Shown piece by piece: positions 9,647 to 16,877 of a DNA stretch of 26,081 nucleotides (position 1 is its first letter; each line of letters begins with the position of its first letter). The position numbers were made by a program, and so were the translations under genes. Source of the DNA: Desulfuromonadales bacterium (GTDB lineage: Bacteria > Desulfobacterota > Desulfuromonadia > Desulfuromonadales > BM103); contig DAOWJU010000234.1 of assembly GCA_030640215.1 (NCBI GenBank), forward strand, positions 1 to 26,081. Direction: 5' to 3'. The notes below the pieces were generated by a model. The model had not been told where the DNA came from. It searched no databases and saw nothing but the letters and a program-made list of their open reading frames with translations.

Positions 9647-11044
9647 TCAGAGATGTAATGCTTTATCGAAGGCAGCGAGCACTGATTCGTGCATCATCTC
9701 GGAGAGGGTCGGGTGAGCGAAGATGGTGGACATCAGCTCCTCTTCTGTCGATTCAAGATTCTGGGCGATCCCGTAGCCCTGGATCATCTCGGTGACCTCG
9801 GTGCCGATCATGTGGGCTCCCAGCAGCTTGCCGGTACCGGCATCGAAAATGGTCTTGACCATACCCTCGGTTTCTCCCAGGGCGATCGCCTTGCCGTTGG
9901 CCGTGAAGGGAAATTTGCCAACCTTGATGTCGTGACCACGCTCCCTGGCTTGATCCTCGGTGAGGCCGACGTTCGCGACCTGGGGGTGGGTGTAGGTACA
10001 GTAGGGGATCCTGTCCCGCTCCAGGGGATGAACCTTTTCAAGCCCGGCAATCTTCTCGACGCAGATCACCCCCTCATGGCTAGCCTTGTGGGCTAGGCAG
10101 GGCGCCCCGGTCACGTCGCCGATGGCATATACACCCGGCTGGTCGGTCTGGAGCCACTCGTTGACCTTGATTGCGCCTTTTTCGATCCGAACTCCGGTCT
10201 TCTCTAGCCCCAGATTTTCGGTGTTGCCGACAACCCCCATGGCCAGTAGTACTCGATCAACGGTGATCTGCTCGCACTCCCCTTCGACCTCAATGGTGAC
10301 GGTGACGGAGTCATCCTGCTTATCCATCGCCTTGAGCATGGTGCCGGTTCGGATGGCGAGCCCTTTTCTTTTCAACTCCTTGGCCAGCATGCTGGAGATT
10401 TCCTCGTCTCCGGCTGGCAGAACCTGGGGCAACGCTTCCACCACGGTGACCTTTGTTCCCAGTTCGTTGTAGAAGCTGGCAAATTCGAGGCCGATAGCAC
10501 CGGCACCGACAACCAGCAGGCTCTCAGGGAAAGACTCGGGAGTCATCGCTTCCTTGTAGGTCCAGACCAGTTTGCCGTCGGCTTCGAGCCCCTCTAACTG
10601 CATGGGCCGCGCACCCGTAGCCAACAGGATGTGGTCGGCGGCAACTTCACTCAGCTCGCCACCCTTTTCAACGCTGAGCAGTCCAGGTTCCGCTATTTTT
10701 GCGGTCCCCTCAATAAGGGTGATGTTGTTTTTCTTCAGCAGTAAACCAACCCCCTTCTGCAAGCGGCTGGAGATTCTGCGTGAGCGTTTGACCACGTCCT
10801 CGATATCGAATCCGACATTTGACACCTTGAGCCCATAGCGTTTGGCGTTCTTTATATTCCGGTAGACTTCGGCTGAGCGAAGCAAGGCCTTGGTCGGGAT
10901 GCAGCCCCAGTTCAGGCAGATGCCGCCGAGATGTTCACGCTCCACAAGTGCGGTATTGAATCCTAGTTGAGCGCCACGAATCGCCGCCACGTAACCACCG
11001 GGGCCCCCTCCAACAATAACCAAATCGAACGATTGATTCTTCAC
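9647..11044 (-). CDS. lpdA: Dihydrolipoyl dehydrogenase (L-protein)
   Basis: The FAD disulfide oxidoreductase reoxidises dihydrolipoyl-GcvH with NAD. From the GTG start at 11044 the protein has 465 residues, normal for the family; an AAAGGAAC site lies 8 nt upstream, while the longer in-frame ATG at 11119 has no ribosome site. Seen are the FAD-binding VIVGGGPGGYVAA (9-21), the redox-active C43-x4-C48 in GGICLNWGCIPTKALL, the NAD-binding VVGAGAIGLEFASFY, the second FAD motif YAIGDVTGAPCLAHKASHEG and the C-terminal catalytic FAHPTLSE. It is the promoter-proximal gene of the operon, about 160 nt downstream of the predicted sigma-54 transcription start. Being inside the gcv operon, it probably serves GcvH rather than 2-oxoacid dehydrogenases, though sharing is possible. 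Confidence 0.96.
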   Translation of the reverse strand: MKNQSFDLVIVGGGPGGYVAAIRGAQLGFNTALVEREHLGGICLNWGCIPTKALLRSAEVYRNIKNAKRYGLKVSNVGFDIEDVVKRSRRISSRLQKGVGLLLKKNNITLIEGTAKIAEPGLLSVEKGGELSEVAADHILLATGARPMQLEGLEADGKLVWTYKEAMTPESFPESLLVVGAGAIGLEFASFYNELGTKVTVVEALPQVLPAGDEEISSMLAKELKRKGLAIRTGTMLKAMDKQDDSVTVTIEVEGECEQITVDRVLLAMGVVGNTENLGLEKTGVRIEKGAIKVNEWLQTDQPGVYAIGDVTGAPCLAHKASHEGVICVEKIAGLEKVHPLERDRIPYCTYTHPQVANVGLTEDQARERGHDIKVGKFPFTANGKAIALGETEGMVKTIFDAGTGKLLGAHMIGTEVTEMIQGYGIAQNLESTEEELMSTIFAHPTLSEMMHESVLAAFDKALHL

Positions 11045-11202
11045 GATACTGTTCCTTTGATAAAAGACTAGATGAAAGGTTGCGTCGAACCCGATTTTAG
11101 CATCAACCATAAAGAACAATGAGCGACTGACTATCTAGGGATCAGGTACCCTAAAAGAACGGGATTTCCTAAATCCTCCAATTGCGATTGCATGTTCTCT
11201 TT
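11045..11202 (-). other. Long 5' leader of the lpdA-gcv mRNA
   Basis: About 160 nt separate the predicted sigma-54 transcription start (near 11203) from the lpdA GTG. It holds a small perfect hairpin, GGATTT-CCT-AAATCC (11162-11176), and the dyad-like GGGTACCTGATCCC. I looked for a glycine riboswitch, a common leader of gcv operons, and could not see its conserved core. The leader may have some other role or none. Confidence 0.35.
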
Positions 11203-11214
11203 GCGTCTCATAAC

Positions 11215-11229
11215 GCAAGGTCCTTGCCA
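11215..11229 (-). promoter_or_regulatory. Sigma-54 (-24/-12) promoter of the lpdA-gcv operon
   Basis: On the minus strand the sequence reads TGGCAAGGACCTTGC. The consensus is TGGCACG-N4-TTGC; GG and GC are separated by exactly 10 nt and only one consensus base differs (A for C). It lies about 185 bp upstream of the lpdA GTG, in the same direction, and downstream of dyad sites and an enhancer-binding protein gene, all as expected for a sigma-54 promoter. Confidence 0.8.
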
Positions 11230-11404
11230 ACTTACGGGAAACCAGATCTACACACTTCAGAAAATCTTTTAGATGAACCTTAGGTAAGGTTCAAACAGCG
11301 TTAAATCCTGGACAAGGGGAGATTGAGCGGGGCTAGGGGGAAATAGCACTTGGTAATGATCTGGCCAGTGCGCAAGACGGCCACAAATGGAGACGGGCAG
11401 GAGT

Positions 11405-11422
11405 TGGAATGAATCTGTTCCA
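11405..11422. promoter_or_regulatory. Dyad site, probable upstream activator sequence 1
   Basis: TGGAATGAATCTGTTCCA is an 18-bp dyad (TGGAA at the left, TTCCA at the right). Its centre is about 210 bp upstream of the predicted sigma-54 start, the usual range for enhancer-binding protein sites. A close relative lies 70 bp further upstream at 11475. Likely binder: the adjacent ACT/AAA+ regulator. Confidence 0.6.
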
Positions 11423-11469
11423 TTATTAAGTCAGTTTTGGTGTCAAGATGCCTGTTTGTACCAATCTTG

Positions 11470-11516
11470 CAGGGTGGAACGAAATCATTCCGCTGGTCTG
11501 TTTTCGTTCCACCCTG
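11470..11516 (-). terminator. Perfect 15-bp inverted repeat overlapping the regulator gene's 3' end
   Basis: AGGGTGGAACGAAA (11471-11484) pairs with TTTCGTTCCACCCT (11502-11515), extended by C11470-G11516, loop 17 nt. One arm lies in the last codons and the loop starts with the TGA stop of the enhancer-binding protein gene. No U tract follows on the minus strand. It may end or stabilise the regulator mRNA, insulating it from the lpdA operon, and it contains activator-like site 2. Confidence 0.5.
11475..11492. promoter_or_regulatory. Dyad site, probable upstream activator sequence 2
   Basis: TGGAACGAAATCATTCCG matches site 1 in the TGGAAYGAA start and the TTCC end. A weaker third copy, TGGTCTGTTTTCGTTCCA, with only the right half well matched, follows at 11494-11511, centre-to-centre 19 bp. 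The pair may allow cooperative binding of regulator oligomers. Confidence 0.5.
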
Positions 11517-13098
11517 AAGCATATTTCTTCATCCTATTGAGTAGGGCGGTGTGGGTGAGCCCAAGAAGCCGTGCTGCTTGGCGCTTGCTCCGGGATTGCT
11601 TCAGGGCCGCAGCGATATACTGTTTCTCAATACGTTCGACCAGGACTGGCAGAGTCGTTAGGCCCAACTCCCCGGTATCGATCTCTTTCGTTTCCTGAAT
11701 TGCCTTGCCGATCTCTTTTCCGAAGAGGATGTACTCGCCTTCAATTTGAGGAGCGTCGCTAAGGATAGCGGCTCGTTCGATGACATTTTTCAGCTCCCGG
11801 ATGTTGCCTGGCCAACTGTGCTGGCGCAACTTTTCCATGGCCCCCGACGACAGCGATTGCCAGTTCTTTTCGAGCCGCAAGTTGAGGTGAAAAAGAAATT
11901 GTTCCACAAGAAGCGGGATATCTTCTCTCCGTTCTCGCAGCGGCGGGGTATAGATCGGAAAGACACTGACACGGTAATAGAGGTCCTCACGAAACAATTT
12001 CTTCTCCACCATCTCCGCAAGGTTTTTATTGGTGGCGGTAATTATTCGAGCACTGATGGGTATCTCATGACTCCCGCCAATCTTCCGGATCTTTTTTTCC
12101 TGAATCACACGCAGCATCTTAGCCTGCAAGTTCAGTGGCATCTCAGCGATCTCATCAAGAAAAATGGTCCCGCTCTTAGCAACTTCAAAAAGACCGGTCT
12201 TTCCATTCTTTTCGGCTCCAGAAAAGGCCCCGCCGACATAGCCAAACAGCTCGCTTTCGAGTAGAGCTTCCGGCAGGGCGGCGCAGTTGATCGGGACAAA
12301 CAGACCGCTACGCCCGCTTTCGGTATGGATGGCACTGGCAAAGAGTTCTTTTCCAGTGCCACTCTCGCCATCGATGGAGACAACCGTATCGGCGCGAGCA
12401 ATCTTCTGGGCGAAGGTAATGGCCTCCATGATTGCCGGGCTGCGGCCGACCATATCGCTAAAACTGAACTGACTCGACGGGGCAACCGCGGTGGAGAGTT
12501 CTTTGATCTCCTGCATGTCCTTCATAATTTCAACGGCACCGACGATCCGCCCTGAAGAACCCTTGATCGGTTTTCCGGTGGCGAGAAACTGAAATCGCCC
12601 GTTAGGGGCAATCAGGTTCTTTTTTACATTAGTAAAAGACTTTCCTGACAGACATTCCTCCAACTTCTGGTCAGCCCGTTTCAAATCGCGGATGTTCGTG
12701 CCGGTTACCTCGCGGTCATTGCAGTCCAAAATATTCCGGGCAACCCGGTTAATGATGACCACCTCGCCCTGATTGTCGATGCCCAAAATCCCGTCGCTGA
12801 TACTGTCCAGCGCAACCTGAAGCCGTTTTTCACGTTCTTCCCGGGGGAGGGTCTGGATACTGGAAACTTCCCTGAGATCGGGAATGGTTTTCAATTTGTC
12901 GAGAAAAGAGTCCCAGTCGATCTCGGGGGCACCTTCTGCCTCCAGATAGATGGTCGTCTGGTCACCCTGAACGTCCATTTCAAAGAAGGCGATGTTGATC
13001 CTCTGTTCGGACATCAGGCTAGCAACATCAGCAGCAATCCCGACCCGGTCAGAAAAGATGAGTTGTAGCTTGCGATTCAACTTTATGGGTTGGTCCAT
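11485..13098 (-). CDS. Sigma-54 enhancer-binding protein, ACT-PAS-AAA+-HTH (TyrR-like layout)
   Basis: A transcription activator of 537 residues from the ATG at 13098. Order: ACT-like ligand domain (about 7-85; LNRKLQLIFSDRVGIAADVA), PAS domain (about 92-195), AAA+ domain (about 214-445) with Walker A GESGTGKE (244-251), sigma-54 contact loop GAFSGA (290-295) and Walker B GTIFLDE (310-316), then a Fis-type helix-turn-helix (about 503-526, KRQAARLLGLTHTALLNRMK). ACT domains often bind amino acids, so glycine or serine is a reasonable but unproven effector. GAFSGA keeps the loop with Ser for Thr, so it should still engage sigma-54, unlike E. coli TyrR. It lies directly upstream of the gcv operon, same strand, and probably binds the dyads there. 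A longer start (ATG at 13137 or TTG at 13152) is possible, but 13098 fits the domain start. Confidence 0.92.
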   Translation of the reverse strand: MDQPIKLNRKLQLIFSDRVGIAADVASLMSEQRINIAFFEMDVQGDQTTIYLEAEGAPEIDWDSFLDKLKTIPDLREVSSIQTLPREEREKRLQVALDSISDGILGIDNQGEVVIINRVARNILDCNDREVTGTNIRDLKRADQKLEECLSGKSFTNVKKNLIAPNGRFQFLATGKPIKGSSGRIVGAVEIMKDMQEIKELSTAVAPSSQFSFSDMVGRSPAIMEAITFAQKIARADTVVSIDGESGTGKELFASAIHTESGRSGLFVPINCAALPEALLESELFGYVGGAFSGAEKNGKTGLFEVAKSGTIFLDEIAEMPLNLQAKMLRVIQEKKIRKIGGSHEIPISARIITATNKNLAEMVEKKLFREDLYYRVSVFPIYTPPLRERREDIPLLVEQFLFHLNLRLEKNWQSLSSGAMEKLRQHSWPGNIRELKNVIERAAILSDAPQIEGEYILFGKEIGKAIQETKEIDTGELGLTTLPVLVERIEKQYIAAALKQSRSKRQAARLLGLTHTALLNRMKKYASGWNENRPAE

Positions 13099-13398
13099 GC
13101 TTTTTATCCCAGCCTTGTTGAGTTGCAACCGAGCCATACCCCAGCTTGGCAACCAGTTGGTCAGTCAGCTTTGTCCTGATGTCGACCAGGGGTACGACTT
13201 GGCAGTCGCCACCTCAAGCGGCTCTTTCCCTTGTATATGTATCGTCTAATTACTCACTCGAGTGTCGGAATCGTCATCTGAATTCTCCATAGAGAATTTA
13301 AATAACCGACTTCGGTATCAAACGGGAAATGTAATTGTTATCAGGCGGTGAGTTTTGGACCGGATGATATTTTGCCAGCACAGTCGGTTGTCATATAA
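13099..13398. other. Upstream region of the enhancer-binding protein gene
   Basis: No gene is recognised. The palindrome CACTCGAGTG lies at 13255-13264 and the hairpin AATTCTC-CATA-GAGAATT at 13281-13298. On the minus strand a GGAG site precedes an 8-codon mini-frame (13277-13254, encoding MTIPTLE). These could belong to the regulator's leader and operator. No clear -35/-10 pair was fixed. Confidence 0.3.
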
Positions 13399-13596
13399 AT
13401 GAAGATACAGTCAAAAGTTTTGACCAGAGTCAAGGTAAAGAAGGGTACGAAGTCTTGCACCATGACGATCAGTTGTGCTTATTCTGATACCTCACTGTTT
13501 GAGGCGGGGCAGCTCATTATTTCCACCCAACCAAAGGTGTTGCGGTCCAGAATAATGAGAGTAAATGCCCAGACCATCACTCTGGATAGAGACTAA
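13399..13596 (+). CDS. Doubtful small hypothetical protein
   Basis: A 65-codon frame between the convergent-free 5' side of the regulator gene and the end of the amidohydrolase gene, on the opposite strand to both. The C-terminal half alternates hydrophobic and polar residues (AGQLIISTQPKV, RIMRVNAQTITLDRD) like a small beta-barrel, which is why I list it. There is no good ribosome site, and its start is Met-Lys-Ile right after AT-rich sequence. A weak -24/-12-like element (GG at 13362, GC at 13374) lies just upstream. It may be a real small gene, the tail of a lost gene, or chance. Confidence 0.3.
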   Translation: MKIQSKVLTRVKVKKGTKSCTMTISCAYSDTSLFEAGQLIISTQPKVLRSRIMRVNAQTITLDRD

Positions 13597-13603
13597 TTGT
13601 GTC

Positions 13604-13631
13604 AAAAAAGGCAGGGTACTTAGTATACTGC
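13604..13631 (-). terminator. Terminator after the amidohydrolase gene
   Basis: On the minus strand, GCAG/CTGC outer pairs and TAC/GTA inner pairs form a short interrupted stem followed by CTTTTTTG. It begins about 20 nt after the amidohydrolase stop at 13650, fitting the end of the transporter operon. The stem is weak but the U tract is good. Confidence 0.5.
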
Positions 13632-13649
13632 TCAAAATAAACTACTTGG

Positions 13650-14858
13650 TTAAGGCACATGGCGATCTAGTACGATCTGGGCCAAAAGCGCGCTACCTGT
13701 CACCAGAGATTGGTCGTCAAAATTGAACTTCCCACTGTGCAAGGGGATCGGATGCTGGCCTTCTGGTGTTACACCGACCCTGATAAAGGCACCCTCTGGT
13801 ACTTTTTGTAAATAGTGTGAAAAATCCTCAGATCCCATACATGGCTGGGGCAACAAAGCAAAAGCTTCCGAAGGCATAATTCGACTGGCGGCAAGTTGGA
13901 CAGCTTCGACACCGGAAGTCGAGTTGCACAGTGATGGGACCAAATCCTCTATGATTAAATTGCCGCCACACCTATTCGTCTTAGTTACTCCTTCGACAAC
14001 TCTTTCGATGGCCGCCTTTAGACAGGCCTCAACATCCTTGTTAAGGCAGCGAATAGTGCCGGTAATGATGACCTTCTCTGGCATAATGTTAAATGCCTCT
14101 CCACCATTGATGGTGCAAACAGACAAGACCGCGCTATCCAGAGCACTCAGTTCCCGGCTAACTACGCAATTGAGGCGTTGTACTATTTCGCATGCAGTCA
14201 ACGTAGCATCTGAGGCTTGATGAGGGTAAGCACCATGACTTCCCGAGGAGGTGACGCTAATTTCGAATCGTCCGGCGGAAGCCATGTATCTTCCGGGATA
14301 TACACCTATCTGGCCAGTTGTCAGGCCTGGCCAACCATGACAAGCGTAGATGCGATCAACCCGAGGATTGTCCAGGACCCCTTGGGCGATCATACTTTTA
14401 GCTCCTCGCAGTGTTTCTTCGCCCGGTTGGAATATCAGCTTGACCACACCTCCGAAACTGGCCCGCAAGCGGGACAAAATTATTGCTGCCCCAAGCACCA
14501 TGGTCGTGTTGCCATCATGGCCACAAGCGTGCATTACTTGGGGATGTACTGAACTGTATTCCAGCCCTGTCATTTCCTTTATGGGTAGCGCGTCGATATC
14601 CCCTCTTAGAGCTGTTACTAAAGACGAATCAAGAGTGGCGTGTCCTTCTATGACACCAAGAACTCCGGTCTCTGCTTCAAGAGGAATGAAATCGATTCCT
14701 GATTGGCTCAAGAGGTTTCTAATGGCCTGAGACGTTCGCTTTTCCTGAAAACTTAATTCTGGGTGTCGGTGCAAATCGCGTCTAAAAGCGGCTAAAGTAT
14801 TAGCCAATTCTTTTGCCAATGCATTAACCTGTACAGAGAGTTTCTGCATTTTATTCAT
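13650..14858 (-). CDS. M20 family amidohydrolase (N-acyl amino acid or hippurate hydrolase-like)
   Basis: A zinc-dependent amidohydrolase of the M20D group (aminoacylase, hippurate hydrolase and IAA-amino acid hydrolase relatives), 402 residues. It would cleave an N-acyl amino acid into acid and amino acid. Metal-site landmarks are FRRDLHRHPELSFQE (25-39), MHACGHDGN (109-117; Cys112 and His114), QPGEE (144-148), CHGWPG (173-178) and the C-terminal PLHSGKF. There is no signal peptide, so it is cytoplasmic. ATG overlaps the tctA-type stop by 4 bp (ATGA), so it is translationally coupled to the transporter and probably acts on the imported substrate. The exact substrate cannot be told from sequence; dipeptides or hydantoin-like compounds are alternatives. 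Confidence 0.9.
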   Translation of the reverse strand: MNKMQKLSVQVNALAKELANTLAAFRRDLHRHPELSFQEKRTSQAIRNLLSQSGIDFIPLEAETGVLGVIEGHATLDSSLVTALRGDIDALPIKEMTGLEYSSVHPQVMHACGHDGNTTMVLGAAIILSRLRASFGGVVKLIFQPGEETLRGAKSMIAQGVLDNPRVDRIYACHGWPGLTTGQIGVYPGRYMASAGRFEISVTSSGSHGAYPHQASDATLTACEIVQRLNCVVSRELSALDSAVLSVCTINGGEAFNIMPEKVIITGTIRCLNKDVEACLKAAIERVVEGVTKTNRCGGNLIIEDLVPSLCNSTSGVEAVQLAASRIMPSEAFALLPQPCMGSEDFSHYLQKVPEGAFIRVGVTPEGQHPIPLHSGKFNFDDQSLVTGSALLAQIVLDRHVP

Positions 14859-16330
14859 ACCGTTTTTCTTCTTTTCATTTTTATGAGAATAACCACTGCC
14901 GTAACAGCCATCAACAGGAACGCCACTGAAATAGGACGGGTAAAAAAGATACCAATACTTCCATCGGAAAGGGTCAAACTCTGGCGAATAGATCGCTCGC
15001 CTATAGGTTCAAGAATGAAAGCAATCAGCAAAGGTGCCACAGGAAAGCTGAGCTTACGCATGAAGTAGGCCACTACGCCAAATATCAGCATGATCCAGAG
15101 GTCTGTAAAGCTTGCGTTGAAACCAAAGACCCCTACAGTGCAGAGAACCATCGTGACCGGATATACGATAGAACTTGGTACTTTTGCGATAAGTGCAAAA
15201 AAGCGTATAGATAAACGCCCCACTAGCGGCAAAAAAACAATAGCTATCAGCATAGCCGCGAAGATCGCATAAACAATGGAAATATTTTCCTTGAAGAGCG
15301 CTGGTCCTGGTGTGAGCCCATGGATGAGAAATGCACCCAGTAAAACTGCAGTTGTCACATCACCGGGGATACCTAGAGCCATCAAAGGGATCAAGGCTCC
15401 ACCACAGGTCGCGTTATTTCCAGACTCCGCTGCCGCAATACCTTCAATGGCTCCCTTCCCAAACTTTTCAGGATGTTTTGATACTCTTTTTGTTTCTGCG
15501 TAAGTCAAAAAGGCCGCTGGTGTTGCGCCGAGACCAGGCAGAGCACCAATCAACAATCCAATGATGCCTCCCCTGAAAATGGTCGGCAGACAGTATTTAA
15601 TGTCGGCCCAGGACGCCGAATCATTACCAACTGTAGCCATTTTTGTGGTTTTGAGGGCCTTGCCTTCTGACTGGATGAGAACCTCCGAAACGGCAAACAT
15701 GCCGATCATAAGACCCATCATATTGATACCGTTAAAGAGAGTCACCCACCCAAACGTGAACCTTGGGGTGGAAATCATAGGGTCCAACCCTACAGTTGCA
15801 AGCAAAAATCCTGCTGCAGCGGCCAGAACACCTTTGATAATTGAATCGCCGGAAACACCAGCTACAACAGCCAGCGAAAAAATGATAAGAGAAGAGTATT
15901 CAGGTGGACCGAACTTTAAAGAAAACCGGGCGAGATAAACAGCCAGAAAAATCAGACAAATGGTAGCAAAGGCGTCGGCTAACACCGAAGACCATAACGC
16001 GATGCCCATAGCTCTGCCAGCTTGCCCTTTCTTAGCCATCGGGAATCCATCAAAAACTGTCACCGCTGCGGCAGGGGCACCTGGGGTATTAATGAGTATG
16101 GCAGGTATTGACCCACCAAACAGGCAACCTTTGTAGGTGCCTAGTAGTATGCAAAATGCAGTGATTGGTGAAAGACTGTACGTTAAAGGAATGATAAGCG
16201 CGATGCCCATAGTACCGGTCAAACCAGGGATCGCTCCCATAAATACCCCGTATGCAACACCAATAAAAATTGCACCGACATTGAGGGGGGTCAGCACCAT
16301 CTCAAACCCGATCATAAGTTCATTCAACAT
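14855..16330 (-). CDS. TctA-family large membrane subunit of a tripartite tricarboxylate transporter
   Basis: The main permease of a TTT-type secondary transporter, 491 residues with about ten to twelve hydrophobic segments. Landmarks are the two Gly/Pro-rich repeats, GAIPGLTGTMGIALIIPLTY (32-51) and GALPGLGATPAAFLTYAETK, plus GGSIPAILINTPGAPAA and GGALIPLMALGIPGDVTTAV, all typical of TctA. It works with the small membrane subunit (8 bp upstream) and a periplasmic binding protein. Despite the name, TTT systems carry many carboxylates and aromatic acids; here the coupled amidohydrolase suggests an N-acyl amino acid or similar acid. The codon and base use are more AT-rich than in the gcv operon. 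Confidence 0.95.
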   Translation of the reverse strand: MLNELMIGFEMVLTPLNVGAIFIGVAYGVFMGAIPGLTGTMGIALIIPLTYSLSPITAFCILLGTYKGCLFGGSIPAILINTPGAPAAAVTVFDGFPMAKKGQAGRAMGIALWSSVLADAFATICLIFLAVYLARFSLKFGPPEYSSLIIFSLAVVAGVSGDSIIKGVLAAAAGFLLATVGLDPMISTPRFTFGWVTLFNGINMMGLMIGMFAVSEVLIQSEGKALKTTKMATVGNDSASWADIKYCLPTIFRGGIIGLLIGALPGLGATPAAFLTYAETKRVSKHPEKFGKGAIEGIAAAESGNNATCGGALIPLMALGIPGDVTTAVLLGAFLIHGLTPGPALFKENISIVYAIFAAMLIAIVFLPLVGRLSIRFFALIAKVPSSIVYPVTMVLCTVGVFGFNASFTDLWIMLIFGVVAYFMRKLSFPVAPLLIAFILEPIGERSIRQSLTLSDGSIGIFFTRPISVAFLLMAVTAVVILIKMKRRKTV

Positions 16331-16338
16331 GATTATCT

Positions 16339-16815
16339 CTATTCCAATATGGTTTTTAAGCCATAGGTAAATAAAACGTAAACAACTCCGGTAAGAACCA
16401 GGCTGATGGTTGCTATCCGTTGCGGTCTCCTCTGGCCAAAAATCAATAATAACAAAGCAACACAGGGAGGAGTCGCAATAAGAAAACCGACATGTTCAAA
16501 TAATAAAAAATAAATCGAAATTATAATCACGCTCAAAAGTGGCCCAGCCTTTGGCGTTTCCTGAGTCTGAAAGGTAAAAAGGACTGTAAATCCCTTCCAT
16601 TTTTCGTGATAAAATAGTTGTTTGAGAGAGATGATGCTCAGGAAAAAACTTAATATCAGAAGTACTGTAGCTGCCAGGTTTGGGAAAAACCTAGGCGAGA
16701 GCTCAGCATTAGAACTCTCGGTAACATAATTGGGAATTAAATAAAAGAGAATTACCAGGGAGAGCCCGAAGAGGAACAACCCGCTTAAAAAGTCCATTTT
16801 TTTTTGGCTGTACAT
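16339..16815 (-). CDS. TctB-family small membrane subunit of the transporter
   Basis: 158 residues from ATG at 16815 (GAGGA about 10 nt upstream; a GTG three codons earlier is too close to that site). Four hydrophobic segments are visible: around FLSGLFLFGLSLVILFYLIP, the segment after RFFPNLAATVLLILSFFLSI, LLSVIIISIYFLLF, and the final stretch TISLVLTGVVYVLFTYGL. SPRFFPN near residue 40 is a typical TctB motif. TctB proteins are poorly conserved and are identified mainly by this topology and by lying between the TctC- and TctA-type genes, as here. Confidence 0.88.
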   Translation of the reverse strand: MYSQKKMDFLSGLFLFGLSLVILFYLIPNYVTESSNAELSPRFFPNLAATVLLILSFFLSIISLKQLFYHEKWKGFTVLFTFQTQETPKAGPLLSVIIISIYFLLFEHVGFLIATPPCVALLLLIFGQRRPQRIATISLVLTGVVYVLFTYGLKTILE

Positions 16816-16837
16816 GATCAACACGTCCTCGATTACT

Positions 16838-16872
16838 TAGTTGGCCCAGGGCTGTCGACCCCGGGCCAACTA
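16838..16872 (-). promoter_or_regulatory. Intercistronic stem-loop after the binding-protein gene
   Basis: TAGTTGGCCC (16838-16847) and GGGCCAACTA (16863-16872) form a perfect 10-bp stem. It lies in the 62-bp gap between the tctC-type stop and the tctB-type start. Such stem-loops after binding-protein genes commonly protect the upstream mRNA, so that the binding protein is made in excess over the membrane subunits; that role is inferred here. Confidence 0.55.
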
Positions 16873-16877
16873 TTCAT

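Noticed and set aside
8841..9716. 291-codon open frame antisense to gcvT and the end of lpdA
   Set aside because: Shadow of a strongly identified gene, no motif and no start signal.
11045..11119. 25-residue N-terminal extension of LpdA from ATG 11119
   Set aside because: No ribosome site, not conserved in the family, and a GTG with a good site starts exactly at the usual N-terminus.
11045..11202. Glycine riboswitch in the lpdA-gcv leader
   Set aside because: Expected by context, but the conserved core of the glycine aptamer could not be found in either orientation; the sigma-54 promoter explains control instead.
14217..14552. Frames antisense to the M20 gene
   Set aside because: Shadows; the M20 metal motifs are on the other strand.
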